Assembly (NCBI GenBank): GCA_030512335.1
Contig: JAULSU010000006.1
Location: 1,984,001-2,048,000 of the forward strand
DNA: 64,000 bases
Direction of reading: 5' to 3'
Source of the DNA: Immersiella caudata
Lineage: Eukaryota; Ascomycota; Sordariomycetes; Sordariales; Lasiosphaeriaceae
The notes under the pieces: generated by a model
Database searches by the model: none
What the model was told of the DNA's origin: nothing
What the model saw: the letters and a program-made list of their open reading frames with translations, nothing else
Translations under genes and position numbers: made by a program
In this document: in pieces, positions 32,314 to 44,400 of the stretch
How positions within the stretch are numbered: the stretch's first letter is position 1
Layout of the letters: each line of letters opens with the position of its first letter

Positions 32314-35300
32314 ATGAAGGTTATCCTTCCTGGAAAGCCAGAGTCCCGGCTCCAGGCTCTAGCAACGGGCTACTGGGACTCTCGGCGCATTACTGTAAGT
32401 GAACGACTTTGGGAGAGCTTCGTGGACATGCAGGCTGATTTGGGTGTTTTCCCTAGGCATACATTACCGGCAATGCCTTCTCCATTATCGGAGAGCCCGA
32501 ATCGCTCCTGCAGACCGTTTACGATGACGACGAGCAACCGTTAGAAGCTATTGCGCTGGATGAAGCTTCGGGGAAGATTGCCGTCTGCACGCACAGCACT
32601 GTGCGCATATACAGGCCGTTTGGGCGCGAGGAGGATGCGCTGAGGGTATGTCATTGCGCCAGGAGACAACCCCTGAAGGACTGTTGCGCTGACTTTTGTG
32701 TTCAGTGGGCGTTGCAGACATCTTTCGCAGTAGAGCGAGAAGACGATGATGAGAACGACAATACATCGATATCCCTCTCCTGGGGGGCCTCAGAGGAGTT
32801 GCTTGTAGCGCATTCATCTCTCGAACTGTACAATACCTCGTCGACGCCGGAATGCTCCTGGCGCAAGAAGTTGGCGAACCCGGTCCGTCTCGCCAGTCTC
32901 TCGTACGATTCGGCATACATCGCCTCAGTGGGCCAGTATGATCGACTGGTGAAGGTCTGGCGCCGGTTGAGCTACGGGTCGGATGGGGTGCGGTTCGACT
33001 TCATCTACCTCGCACACCCACAGGCTGTGACAAACATACAGTGGAGGAGACCGCACCACGTCGACCAGACGATTGACAATGTGCTGTACACCTTCTGCAC
33101 TGACAATATTGTGCGCGTCTGGACGGGCTCAGATAGCCATGGACATCAGCACTTGCAGCTGTGGGGGAAGATCGACCTTACGGACGCCATCCAGGGCCGC
33201 GAGCCGTTATCACCCAGCTTCCCAAGCATTCGTTGGGCATTCATACTTCATGGGCGAGATATCTTGGCAGCAACAGAGAGGGCTGTTCAAGAAGGCGCAC
33301 CCCCTGGGGACGATGACGCCGCTGCCGCCCTTGAGCACCTCATCAGCGTCGCGAATAGAAGTCCCGAGATCTGCGTTGTCCTAGACGGCCGGGGCCACAT
33401 GTCGGCCTGGGCCTTTGAAAACGTCGGCTGTAAGACACCAAAATCGAGCATATTCAACGTCGCCCATGTTGAGTCACCAGAGTTCAACTTCCTCGCTGGA
33501 TTTTCGGCACCATCCATCCCGCATGTGGAAGCATATAGTTACTGCAACACTGGGGGGCACCTGCACATAATATTACACTACTTTGATGGCAGGATGCAAG
33601 TATACCACAGCAACATTGCATCCTTTTTTGACCCGCGCCCAAACAAGAAGCGCATAGCCCTGGTGCATCTTTGGACTGGCAACTCGGCGCCGATACGGAA
33701 GATCGTCCGCAACTTCAGTGGGCGAGCTATCGTTTCGCGGACGGAGGACGGAGAATGCGTTGTCTGGAGGCATAAGTTTGGCGGCGTGGGGACGATGCTC
33801 TCCCGCCAGGTTGTTATCCAACACGACAGACATATTCACCGAACATGCCTTCTGAGAAAAGGACGATTTGTTGTTTTTCTCCATACGAACCACATATCTC
33901 TGTGGGATTGTCGGGAGTCAAATCCGGTTTTACTAGCTGAGGAGCCATACGACGTTCCCGGGAAGCCGTTGTGTTTGCTTATCCTCCCGAGGCAGAAGGT
34001 CGAGGACCATACCACTGCCCATATTGCGACTATTACCTCGGAAAAACATGGGTTGGTTTGGGAGGTGAAGCTCCCATTCTATACACCGAACCACGGCCCT
34101 GGAGTTGTCAATGGAAATACACACCAGCGTGCCTCGATATCCGAGTACGATCGCTTTGAGCTGGACGATGCCGGAGACCTGGGCTACGTTCTCCCCGTGG
34201 ACCCAGCAGGCGCCAAGCCTGTCGTTTCCGGCTTCCTGGACTTGTTCACCCGCGACATTGCAGTGTCATACACACACTCAGGGCGGGTAGAGTTCTGGAC
34301 AGCAAGGGTGGGCCATAACAAAACAAGGGGAGTAGAATGGCTGTCGACTGCTTCAATGGAAACAGGCGTCTCAGAACCAGCCCTCGTCAGCGGGAGCACC
34401 TCGAAGGCAGCGCTTGTCGATGCATCCAGGTCATCCCTGACCATCTGGGGCGTCCGAGGTGAACGCCTCGAGTACACCCAAGATTTTGAGACCGGCACCA
34501 TTAAAGACTTGGATTGGACGTCCACACCAGACAGCCAGTCGATCTTAGCCGTAGGGTTTCCGCATCGTGTGGTGCTCATCTCCCAAATGCGTTTCGATTA
34601 CCTCAATAAGGGGCCTGCATGGGCACAGATTAGAGAGATCAGCATCCGCGATTTCACTCCACATCCTATAGGCGATTCAACGTGGCTCGGCGACGGCCAT
34701 CTCGTGATTGGAGCCGGCAACCAGGTGTTTGCATACGATAGACAGTTTGATGTCTCTGGCGCACTTATCACCAGCTTGCGATTACCACAGCGCAAAAAAG
34801 GGCAGTGGGATATTTTCGATGTGGTCCAGCGATTAAATGGTCCACTTCCAGTCTTTCACCCGCAGTTTCTGAGCCAATGTATTCTCGCGGGCAAGATTGC
34901 ATTGGTGCATAGCATCTTACTAGCCTTAAACAAGACACTCAAGTTTTGGATCGAGGGAGAGGCGATAGATGATTATCTCGGCCTTTCGCTGGAGGACTTT
35001 TACGCGGTTGATCATGTGGGTTTTTCTTCTTGGGTTTCGGAGGGTTCGGTGTGCTAACTGCCGCAGTCCTCGAGAGTTTCCGGAAAGGAAGCTGGGGCCT
35101 ATTTGAGTCGCCGTATGTCCTATGACGAGGGCGACGACAACTTCGACGAGGAGGTGGCTTGTGCCATCAACGAGCGGCTGACAAGAGTGGGAATACCACA
35201 GCTCTCGGGGCACGAACAGATCCAGCTCGTCGATATTATCGAGTGTGCGGGACTAGTTGAGAAGCAAAGGCGGTCGCTGGATGAGAATGGCGCCCGTTTT

Positions 35301-36707
35301 ATGCTCTTCTTCCGCCAGCACGCTCTCCGGAAGGGGCGAACAAGTGAGATTTATATTTCCTGGAGGGAGATTAACTGGGCGTATCACTCGAGCAGTCAGG
35401 ATGTCTTGCTTGACTTTGTTTCGAGGCAGCACCATGGGAGAATCCGGTGGGAAGATGCCAGGGAGAGTGGTATGTTCATGTGGATGACGGATAGTGCGGC
35501 GGTGGTGAGTAAACCTGGCTACGCAGCGTGTGATTTGTTATTGACCCCTTTCCAGAAAGCACAGTTTGAGATGATCGCTCGAAATGAGTACACCAAGGGT
35601 GAAGTCAAGAACCCAGTGGACTGCAGTCTCTTCTACCTCGCCCTGAAGAAGAAGACGGTCCTTCAGGGGCTGTGGCGCATGGCCACCTGGAACCGCGAGC
35701 AGGGAGCAACGCTGCGCTTTCTATCCAACAACTTCGACAACCCGAAATGGCGCACAGCCGCACTAAAGAACGCATACGCCCTGATGAGCAAACGACGCTT
35801 TGGTATGTCACCCCTGCCTCGTCGTACTGTATTCATTGCCACTGACTTATCTCTGCGCAGAATACGCAGCCGCCTTTTTCCTTCTGGCTGACCACCTCTC
35901 CGATGCCGTCAACGTCTGCCTCAACCAAATGAAGGATCTCCAACTCGCCGTCGCCGTGGCCCGAGTCTACGAGGGCGATAACGGCCCTGTCTTGCACAGG
36001 CTCCTCGAAGAGGAAGTCCTCCCTCTCGCTGCCCAAGAAGGCAACCGCTGGCTCGCCTCCTGGGCCTTCTGGATGCTTCACCGCCGCGACATGGCCGTCC
36101 GAGCCATCATCGTACGTCACTCCCCTTATATTATGCCCCTTTACCTTTACTAACAACTAACACCGACCGCACAGACCCCAGTCTACACACTCCTCGAGAC
36201 CCCTGCCTCACCCACCCACGTGGACCTCAAATCCAAACTTTTCCTCACAGACGATCCCGCCCTCGTCATCTTGTACTCTCAACTGCGTCACAAGACCCTC
36301 CAGACGCTACGCGGCGCATCCAAAGTAACGCCCAAGGTAGAGTGGGAGTTTGTTCTGCATAATGCACGCCTCTACGACAGAATGGGTTGTGATTTGCTCG
36401 GCTTGGACCTCGGTATGCAGTTCCCGTCTCCGTTGCACTGTCGATGTGTTGTGCGCTAACTGGTCATAAAGTCCGAAACTGGGAGTTTGCTCTGCCTGTT
36501 ACGACGGCTGCTGTTGGACCAGGTGAAGTCGATCCGTTGAAGTTGCTGAGACGTAGGGACTCTCTTGTCATTGCGGATCTGCCCGTATCCCCAGTACTGG
36601 CGCAGATGCCGTCGGAGATGAAGTCGGGCGGCCATAAGCCAAAACCACCTCCAACGGTATTCGAGGAGCCCGACTCGAACTCCTTGCTAGACAGCTTCGG
36701 GTTCTGA
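32314..36707 (+). CDS. RAV1: RAVE complex subunit Rav1 (V-ATPase assembly)
   Basis: Eight exons: 32314-32394, 32457-32645, 32706-35015, 35067-35504, 35556-35802, 35861-36111, 36175-36412 and 36472-36707. The product is 1329 residues, close to the roughly 1350 of yeast Rav1. The N-terminal half is WD-like beta-propeller sequence (AYITGNAFSIIGEP, ICVVLDGRGHMSAWAFENVG, VSVVW-type turns). The second half is the conserved Rav1 C-domain (ARFMLFFRQHALRKG, LQGLWRMATWNREQGA, WRTAALKNAYALMSKRRFEY, FFLLADHLSDAVNVC). With Rav2 and Skp1 it reassembles the V1 and V0 sectors of the vacuolar proton ATPase. Introns at 32646-32705 (60 nt) and 35505-35555 (51 nt) are multiples of three without stops, so retention would keep the frame. 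Confidence 0.93.
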
Positions 36708-37031
36708 TAGGAGCCTTGATGAAACCATTCAGCTTGTAATGATAGAATAGACCAGAGATGCTAGGTATCCTCCGCGCTTGGTGTATAATAAGCCACCCAA
36801 TTATGCACCGCAATGCTGGGCAAAATGATGGCCCCTCTAACTTGCATATTCACAGCAAAGCATACCCAAATTCAGACAAATTGGGTTGAAGCAGTCTTCA
36901 ATTCGTTCAACGACTTTTACGGTATCTTATACTACTGACGATCTAGAGCCTAACACCTTTCCCATCCCAAATTTGTTGAAGGAGCGGGGAGAGCCCATTT
37001 ATCATCAAAGTCGTGCATGAACGCAACCAAG
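36708..37031. other. Convergent 3' region between RAV1 and GAPDH
   Basis: 324 bases between two converging stop codons. AT-rich, as expected for 3' UTRs. No gene. Confidence 0.5.
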
Positions 37032-38177
37032 TTACTTCGAGGCATCAACCTTGGCAACGTACGAGATGAGGTCAAGCACACGGCGGCTGTAACCCCACTC
37101 GTTGTCGTACCAGCTGACAAGCTTGACGAACTTGTCGTTGAGAGCAATACCGGCCTTGGCGTCGAAGATCGACGAGTTTGGGTTGCCGTTAAGATCGCTG
37201 GAGACGATCTCGTCCTCGGTGTAGGCGAGAATGCCTGGTTTTTGCTGTCAGTATCTGCCTGCCAAACATTTTTGAAGCCGAAAACTTACCCTTGAGGTCG
37301 CCCTCAGCGGCCGCCTTGATGGTGGACTTGATATCATCGTAGGTGGCACCCTTCTCGAGGCGGACGGTCAAGTCCACAACAGAGACGTTGGAAGTGGGGA
37401 CACGCATGGACATGCCGGTGAGCTTGCCATTGAGCGAGGGGATGACCTTGCCGACGGCCTTGGCGGCGCCAGTGCTGCTGGGAATGATGTTCTGAGCAGC
37501 ACCGCGGCCACCTCGCCAGTCCTTGGCGGAGGGACCATCGACGGTCTTCTGGGTGGCAGTGTAGGAGTGGACAGTGGTCATGAGACCCTCAACGATGCCG
37601 TACTTGTCGTGGATGACCTTGGCGAGGGGAGCAAGGCAGTTGGTGGTGCAAGAAGCGTTGGAGATGACATCGGAGCTGCCATCGTAGCTCTTCTCGTTGA
37701 CACCCATCACGTACATGGGGGCATCAGCCGAGGGGGCGGAGATGATGACGCGCTTGGCACCACCCTTCAAGTGAGCGCCGGCCTTCTCCTTGGTGGTGAA
37801 AACGCCGGTGGACTCGACAATGTACTCGGCGCCGGTGTCCTTCCATGGGATGGCAGCGGGGTCACGCTCGGTGTAGAACTTGACGGTCTTGCCGTTGATC
37901 TTCAGGTCGCTGCCCGAAACGGAGATGTCGCCCTTGAAGACGCCGTGGGTGGAGTCGTACTTGAGCATGTACTCCTGGAGGAAGGAAAGCGGTCAGGTCT
38001 CCGAGGCTGACCCCAGCAGAGCTTTTGCTCTGTCCGGAGGGGTAAACTTACGGCGTACTTGGGCTCAATGAAGGGATCGTTGACAGCAACGACCTCGACA
38101 TCGGGGTGCTCGATCGCGTTGCGGAACACAATACGGCCGATACGGCCGAAGCCATTGATGCCGACCTTGATAGTCAT
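37032..38177 (-). CDS. gpdA: Glyceraldehyde-3-phosphate dehydrogenase (glycolytic)
   Basis: Three coding exons, 38177-38052, 37974-37290 and 37234-37032, encode 337 residues, the normal length. The NAD-binding start is VGINGFGRIGRIVFRNA. The catalytic Cys is in SNASCTTNCLAP (about residue 150), followed by the general-base His in TTVHSYTATQ and the phosphate-binding region WRGGRGAAQNIIPSSTGAAKAV. The C-terminal helix is WYDNEWGYSRRVLDLISYVAKVD. Codons are strongly C-ending, as expected for a highly expressed gene, and differ visibly from neighbouring genes. A further intron sits in the 5' UTR, five bases before the ATG (separate entry). The enzyme oxidises glyceraldehyde 3-phosphate to 1,3-bisphosphoglycerate with NAD in the cytosol. 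Confidence 0.98.
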
Positions 38178-38182
38178 CTTGT

Positions 38183-38488
38183 CTGCGGAAGACGAGCAAA
38201 CGGTGTCAGTAAAGGAGAGACGACGTGGACGTGGCTGTTCGTGAGCTCGAAAGCAGAACAGACGACTATGGTGGGGTAGAAGGAGAATGGAAGATGAGAA
38301 TGAAGGACAAGAAGACGAGATCTGGACCCAGGTTGGAGGGAAAGGTTTTTAAAGCCTCAGGAATGGGAAGAGTGCTTGGGAGCACCGAATTAATTGGTTG
38401 GGGGGGGTAGGTCGAGAAGGTCCGACGCAGGAGATCAAGGAGGGGTGAGGGAGGTGCGGGGTTCTTTGGGAGCTTCCTGGTCACTTAC
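38183..38488 (-). other. 5'-UTR intron of the GAPDH gene
   Basis: On the minus strand a consensus donor (CTG then GTAAGT) at 38488 and a CTGAC branch with TTCCGCAG acceptor at 38183 define a 306-nt intron. The spliced leader then ends ACAAG directly before the ATG at 38177. Leader introns close to the start codon are common in fungal GAPDH genes. Confidence 0.75.
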
Positions 38489-41010
38489 CAGACGCGAGAC
38501 GCGGTGCTTGGGTCTTGGGGAAGGGTTTGTTGTTGGTGAAGGCAGGGAAAACCGAATCGAACGACTCGAATCACCTCGGATATGTTTCGACGAAGTTGTC
38601 AATGGAAGATGGACGGGGAGGGAAGTGGTGTGGCGTGAGGGACATAAAAATGGTTGAGCAGTCTGATGGTGGGGTGCTTTTTTCATGTCTGGAAGCGGTT
38701 GCATCACCACAGTCGCTTGGCAACGACGGTGGGGCGCGCCCGCAGCGCTCTGTCGCTCCTGCCTGATAGTGCGCGACTTTCGGAGGGGACGCCCTCTTCT
38801 CGAGCTTGGTTGGGATGCCGCTCTCGCCGATGCGGGGGTCATAAGAGGTTGAGGGAAGGCTGCGGGATGGCGTAGCGCTAACAGCGAGGTATTTCGATAG
38901 CTGCAGACTCACAATCATCGGGTATCGCCCCCTCGCCACAGCCTTGATTATGCAACCAGCGGCGCCTTAAGCTCAACATCACGGGAAAATAGATGTTCTC
39001 GCTGCTTTGTTAATCGCCCATATCTTGTTTCCAGGTTGGGACTCGGACTCTGAAGTCGCGCATCGCAAAGCATCTCGGGCGCCTCGCCTCGCCAGTTGGT
39101 AGCCTATGAGACGCCAAGTAGCTGAATAACACCCGTATTGCTTCTCCGGAACAGTCACAGCTCCACGAGAGCTGTTTGCCCGGTAAAGGACGGACTGATG
39201 CGGCAAGAGCTGCGACAGATGCCACGGTAAACTCGGCCCAAGCATCAACAGCAGTCGTAAGCCGCCGGACTGTTTTCGTTCCACCCAAGTCCCGAGCTCA
39301 TACCGGGCATGGGGCGTCTTGGCTCGGCAGACCCATCAGACAGCTTCCAAATAAATAGAAGCAGGATTCTGCCCGGTGAAGACGTCCGGATCGTCCATGA
39401 CCACAGCTGATTCCCAGGTGGGCAAATACGTTGGGCTGGTTCGTCAACAGCTATCGAGCGCCGACGATCGGTTGACAGGCCGTGCTTCCCCCTGTCAGCC
39501 ACCATCGGACCGTCTGATCGGGCCGGAAGCTTGCGTTTATGCCTATCCACACCGCCTAAACATCCTGGACGATCTAGCCTCGCAGGGGTGAGCTTCTCCA
39601 AGCCACCCCTGAATCCCAGGCTGAGCTCCATCGCCGCGCCGAGACCAAATTTGAGTACCTCTCCTCATTTTCGTCTACGGTCTCAGACTCGTTCGGCTGC
39701 GCCCCCATTTGTTTGTGAGTTTGATGTTAACTTTTCTTGGGAGGAGTTATGACTGGCTTTTGATGTCATCATTATCAGCTTTGTTTACGCAGTGCCGGTG
39801 GGGAGATGGTTGAAATCCCGGTCCCGGTCCCTGCCCTTTTCCGAAGCTCCAGTGAGCTGCGGAGCGTGCCCTTAATTTTTGCGGTGTTTGTTTTGTTCAT
39901 CTTTAAACAAGCTGCATCAAATCATTGCTCTGGCTCCTAGGCGAGGATGAGGTCAAACTTGCAGAGAGCTATCCCACACTCAACTGCTCTTGCGGCATCG
40001 AGCGGGGATATTGCCCCCATTTCTGTCCATGGTACCCTTGACGAGAGCAACGAGCAACCGTCCCGTTTTATGTTTGCTCTGTGTCGTTCTCGCTTTGGAG
40101 TCATGTCTCGGCGGGGTTAGGTTATTTTTTCCAGACATTGAGCTACACCCTTGCTGGAACCGGTGCTTGAGGCCCAAATACCAGGAGAGGAGTGGTCGCC
40201 GGTGAAATTGCGAAACATGCTTTGTCGTCTGGTCTGCAAACCCTTCGAGTCACTGAGAGCCGGAATAGTCTACCCCGCGGCACCTCCAGCAGATTTATTC
40301 CAACAATTTGACTCTTCTTAGGTGTTTGAAGAGATTTCCGTACGTTTTCCGTCGTGTTTTTGCCCACCCTTTCTCAACTTGTAGGCCTCGCCAATGATGC
40401 TGGGAATGGTGAAGGCTTCCCCTACATTATTCAGACGTAAAGTCGTATTCTCAGAACAAGTGGTGAGGGTTTCGTCTCATAGCTTTCTTGCCGCGTGTTC
40501 CAAATTGAGATTTTCAGGATATTCACACCTGATTCACAGTGACAATAGGCAGTCACTCCCTTGAGGCCCGGGGGCCCACTTTCTTATTCAGCAACAAAAG
40601 GCAACATCACCAGGTCACAAAGCAAAATGATCAACTGCTGCACAAGCCTTTCTTTGTCAACCTCCTATTGTGCTATCTTCTTTCTCACGCGCCTCGTTGA
40701 TGCTACTTGAGCCTTCTTTTGCTCCGCAAGGCCTCAAAGACCTATCTCTTCCCCTACTTTTCATATCAACCCCCAAATCTCCAGATCACTCTCACCATCA
40801 TATCCCCCCGAAATCCATATCCTTCTCCTCCATTGAGGCCCCGCTCCAGTACGCCAAGTCATCATTCTCCATCTCGTTCCTCGTCCTGGACCTGGAGTAT
40901 CCACATCGCCCATCTCAAACGAACGACCCAAGCCCCCTGCTGCTAGCAGCACCATCAAAAGTAGTTTCCAAACCAGACCTGCTGCAACCACCAGCCAAAC
41001 TCGGAGGTGC
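38489..41010. other. Intergenic: GAPDH promoter and 3' flank of the Q/N-rich gene
   Basis: About 2.5 kb. The part nearest 38489 should be the GAPDH promoter and first leader exon. The frame at 40670-41092 (+) overlaps the end of the Q/N-rich gene and is not convincing. Nothing else is identified. Confidence 0.4.
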
Positions 41011-41478
41011 TTACAACAAGTTGATCAACTCGACGAGATTGTCCTCAAAGGGAACGTACTGCTTGAACTCAAAAGTATCTGGGACGCCATGAGGGAAGTT
41101 GGGAAGCCTGGGCTCCCGTCCGCGAACAAACTCCTCGAAACTCTCTAGGGCAGCCTTCTGGGAGGCAGTGCCTTCTCCGAGAGCGACGGGCTTCAACTGG
41201 TCCTTCTCCTTACTATCCCGAATATTGATCCAGAACTTCCTCTCCGAGTAGCGGTAGAAGATTCTGGGCTGCCCGTTGTGCTCGATGCCACCGGGCCCCG
41301 AAGCTTTGCCACCTTGGGTCGAAGGGTTGACATCACTCTCCAGCCGGGCAGGCTGAGCCGAGTCGTTGTCGCCTTGCATAGTGGCATCGTTGTCTGCGGC
41401 ACCGCTGCCCTGGTTCAAGGCTTGCGTCTGTCCGATGGGCTGAGCCGCGCCGTCCTGGGGGGAGTTCTGCCAGTTTCC
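41011..41478 (-). other. In-frame open extension (155 codons) beyond the TAG of the Q/N-rich gene
   Basis: Directly after the TAG at 41481-41479 the same frame continues: GNWQNSPQDGAAQPIGQTQA and onward for 155 codons to the next stop, ending FEDNLVELINLL. The first third continues the Gln/Asn/Asp-rich style. The last about 80 residues change to a mixed charged/aromatic composition (IFYRYSERKFWINIRDSKEK) that looks like a folded domain rather than random read-out. No splice sites convincingly remove the TAG. Candidate explanations are a CAG-to-TAG change, stop-codon readthrough or a sequence error. Confidence 0.7.
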
Positions 41479-44400
41479 CTATAACTGGGCGTTTCCGGCC
41501 ATTTGCTGCAGCGCAGGGGTGCCAGGATTCTGGAAAGTGGCCATGGGGTAATAACATCCGGCCATGGTTGGGTGCTGCTGAGGCACCGGCAGACCTTGCT
41601 GGTGCATCACCGGGGTTGAAGCTGGCGACCCTTGGTTCTGATGCATGTGCTGCTGTTGCATGTGCTGGCCCTGGTACTGCACGGGCTGGTTCTGTTGAAC
41701 CATCATCAGACCCTGCTGCTGTAACACCGGCGTCGGAACAGGCGTCGCCTGGTCCTGATGAGGCATATACTGTTGATGCATCGCGAGACGCTGATGACCC
41801 ATCACCGGGGTCGAGACAGGCGTTCCCTGTCCCTGACGAGACATGCCCTGACTGTGGGGGTGCATACCCCGGCCCTGGGAAGGCATCGGGTAGTTTCGCT
41901 GGGGTGTAACTGGACCCTGGTGCGGCATTGTCGGGTGAGCCTGAGAAGTCATCGGCTGAGCTTGGGAATGCATGACTTGGTGCTGGACATACGCTCCGGG
42001 ATGCTGGTTGGCCATGTTGATGGCTGACGACACAGCTCTAGTCGCTACCGGAGAATGTGCTTTGAACTTGGCCACGAGAGTCTTGTAGGTGTTTGCCATT
42101 CCGTTACGGCACTCTGCGAGGGCCTTCTCGTCAAGCTTTCCCGCCATCAGTTCCAAGCCAAAGACAGTTCCTTTGGACTTGGCTTCTTCATAGACCGCTC
42201 TAAGCAAGGCGTCACAGCCCTTGTAGAAGGCTTCAAGGATGTTTTTAGGCGTCTCCGCCAGGACTTGGTCCGCGAGAGCACGAAGTGTAATACCAGGCTG
42301 GCGTATATCCCGCTTATTGAACGTCGTCTTGAACAACGGCTGCTCCAGGACCGTGTTATCCTCTGGGGCACGACGTAGGAGTTCTTCAATGGCCCACCGT
42401 ACTCCCTCTTGCACTGCCTCTTTGATGGTCCACGGGGTAATGTTTGGAGTGGCGACATTGGGAGCGACTGGAGTAGGTGCAGGATTGCACACCTGTGCTG
42501 GCTGGGCAATGCCCTGGCGAGGAGCAACGGCTGCATTCGCAGGCTGAGCCGTGGCCGATGAGGCTGTAGAGGCAGCTCGGCCACGCTTGCGGGGCTTGGC
42601 CGGCTTGTCCGCAGCCGCTCCTGCGGCCTTGCGCTTTCCGTTTGCCCTCGGAGCCGGACGAGAAGGCGTCTTGGCCGCCGGGCGTGGCGTGACAGGCCGG
42701 GAAGGGACCTGTGTGGTGCTCTGGGTAGGTGCCTGGTGCTGCTGCTGGACGGCGAATTGGCTCGCGTTCTGTGCCTGAGCTGCCAACACGGGATTGTGGT
42801 TCCCGTTCTGGTACACTGCCAAGTAATCGGTGGCATTGTGGCCATACTGCACAGCAGGTGCGGCCTGGTTCTGGCTGAAGACAGCAGGGCCGTTCTGGCC
42901 GTAGGCGTTGGCAGGGTTGTGGCCGAAGGACGCAGTGTTGCTATGAGCAGAGGAATTGGTGCCATTCTGTCCAGCGAAGGCAGTTGCGTTCTGGCCATAT
43001 GCGTTGGTACCGTTCTGGTGAAAGGAAGCGGTTTCAATGTGGCCGAAGGAGGCAGCGTTGTTCTGGACGATTGAAGTAGTGCCATTCTGACCGGAGGGAG
43101 TCATCCCGTTTTGGTCAAAGGAAGCGAAGCCGTTATGGCCAACAGGAATGGTGACGTTCTGACGGGAGGGAACAGTGCCATCTTGCTCGGAGTAGACATT
43201 TGGGTTCTGGCCAAATGAGCCAGAGCTTGAAGCCTGCGCAATCTCATAGGTGCCAACCATGGGACTGCCGGACGAAGTCGCAGCGGCTGGAGAAGTGGTC
43301 ACACCCATCTGATTTCCCGTGAGGTCGATGACAGGGGGCCTCTCATACTCGAAGTAACTCTGGTACATCACCGGGTGGCTCGCGACGCCGTCGGCCTGCT
43401 GCGTGTGGTTGGCGTTCGTGGTGGCCTGACCGGGGATCTCCTCCCCGGCGGATTCATCGTTGCCCCCTCGAGCGAATGCTGCAAGCATCTCAAGGTCGGC
43501 CGGGCCTGGTTCCCATTGGGGCTGTTCAACAGCGAGCTCCTCCTGGGGAATGGCCTGTTGACGAGCTTCCTGTCTGGCGCGCTCCTCCTCGGCGGCTTTC
43601 TGGATGGTGGCCTTTTCTGCAAGCTTCTGCTCCCCGGCTTTCTTCTTTTCAGCCCTCTCCCGAGCTCTCTCTTCTGCAGCCTTCTTCTTTGTGAACTCAT
43701 CCAGAATACTGCCGGAGGCACTGGCATCGTATCCAGGTTCGGATCCATGAGCCATTCTCAGCCAGTCTTCCACACTGTCGATCTCGCCGGTGGCGTCTTG
43801 CGAAGCATTCTTGTCCTCGAGGAGAGAAGCAGGGACGAGAAGCTCTGGCACGATTGTGGCCATGAGTTGAGCCTTCTTTGCCTTCTTCGGCGTTTTCTTG
43901 GGAGCAGGCTTGATAGAGGACTGGGGGACGGTCCAGTTGCCTTGCTTGCGACGCTTCAGACCCCTGGTCATGTTGACGCTAGAGGCGGGAGGAGATGGGG
44001 TGGCCACGGAGGAAACAGTCGGAGAGGGGCTGACTGGAGGTGCCGACACGAAGGTCGGGTACGAAGGGAGAGTGAGCTCGAAGGTGGGACGAGAAGGGGG
44101 GGTGAGCTCAATGGTCGGAGTTGGGAAACTGGTGTATCCGTTGCGATAGTTGGCAGGGGTTCCAGTGTTCCTGCCAGCGGGATGGTTGGTATCATCCTCG
44201 TCGGAGCTCGGGTCGTCAGCATCCGAAATAACGCTCTCGTTGCCGTCAACGTAGTTCTCACTATTGGCGCTGACAATGATCTTGCCAGCTCCAGTCTCGT
44301 CATCGGTAATGTCGTCAGCGTCCGAAATGTCGCCGACATTGGCATTCAGCTCAGTGTTTCCAAAGAGACGGTCACTGTCATCGGAAGCGACGTTGACCGT

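Noticed and set aside
40670..41092. A 140-codon plus-strand frame
   Set aside because: Overlaps the 3' end of the minus-strand open extension; Ser/Pro-rich without recognisable features.
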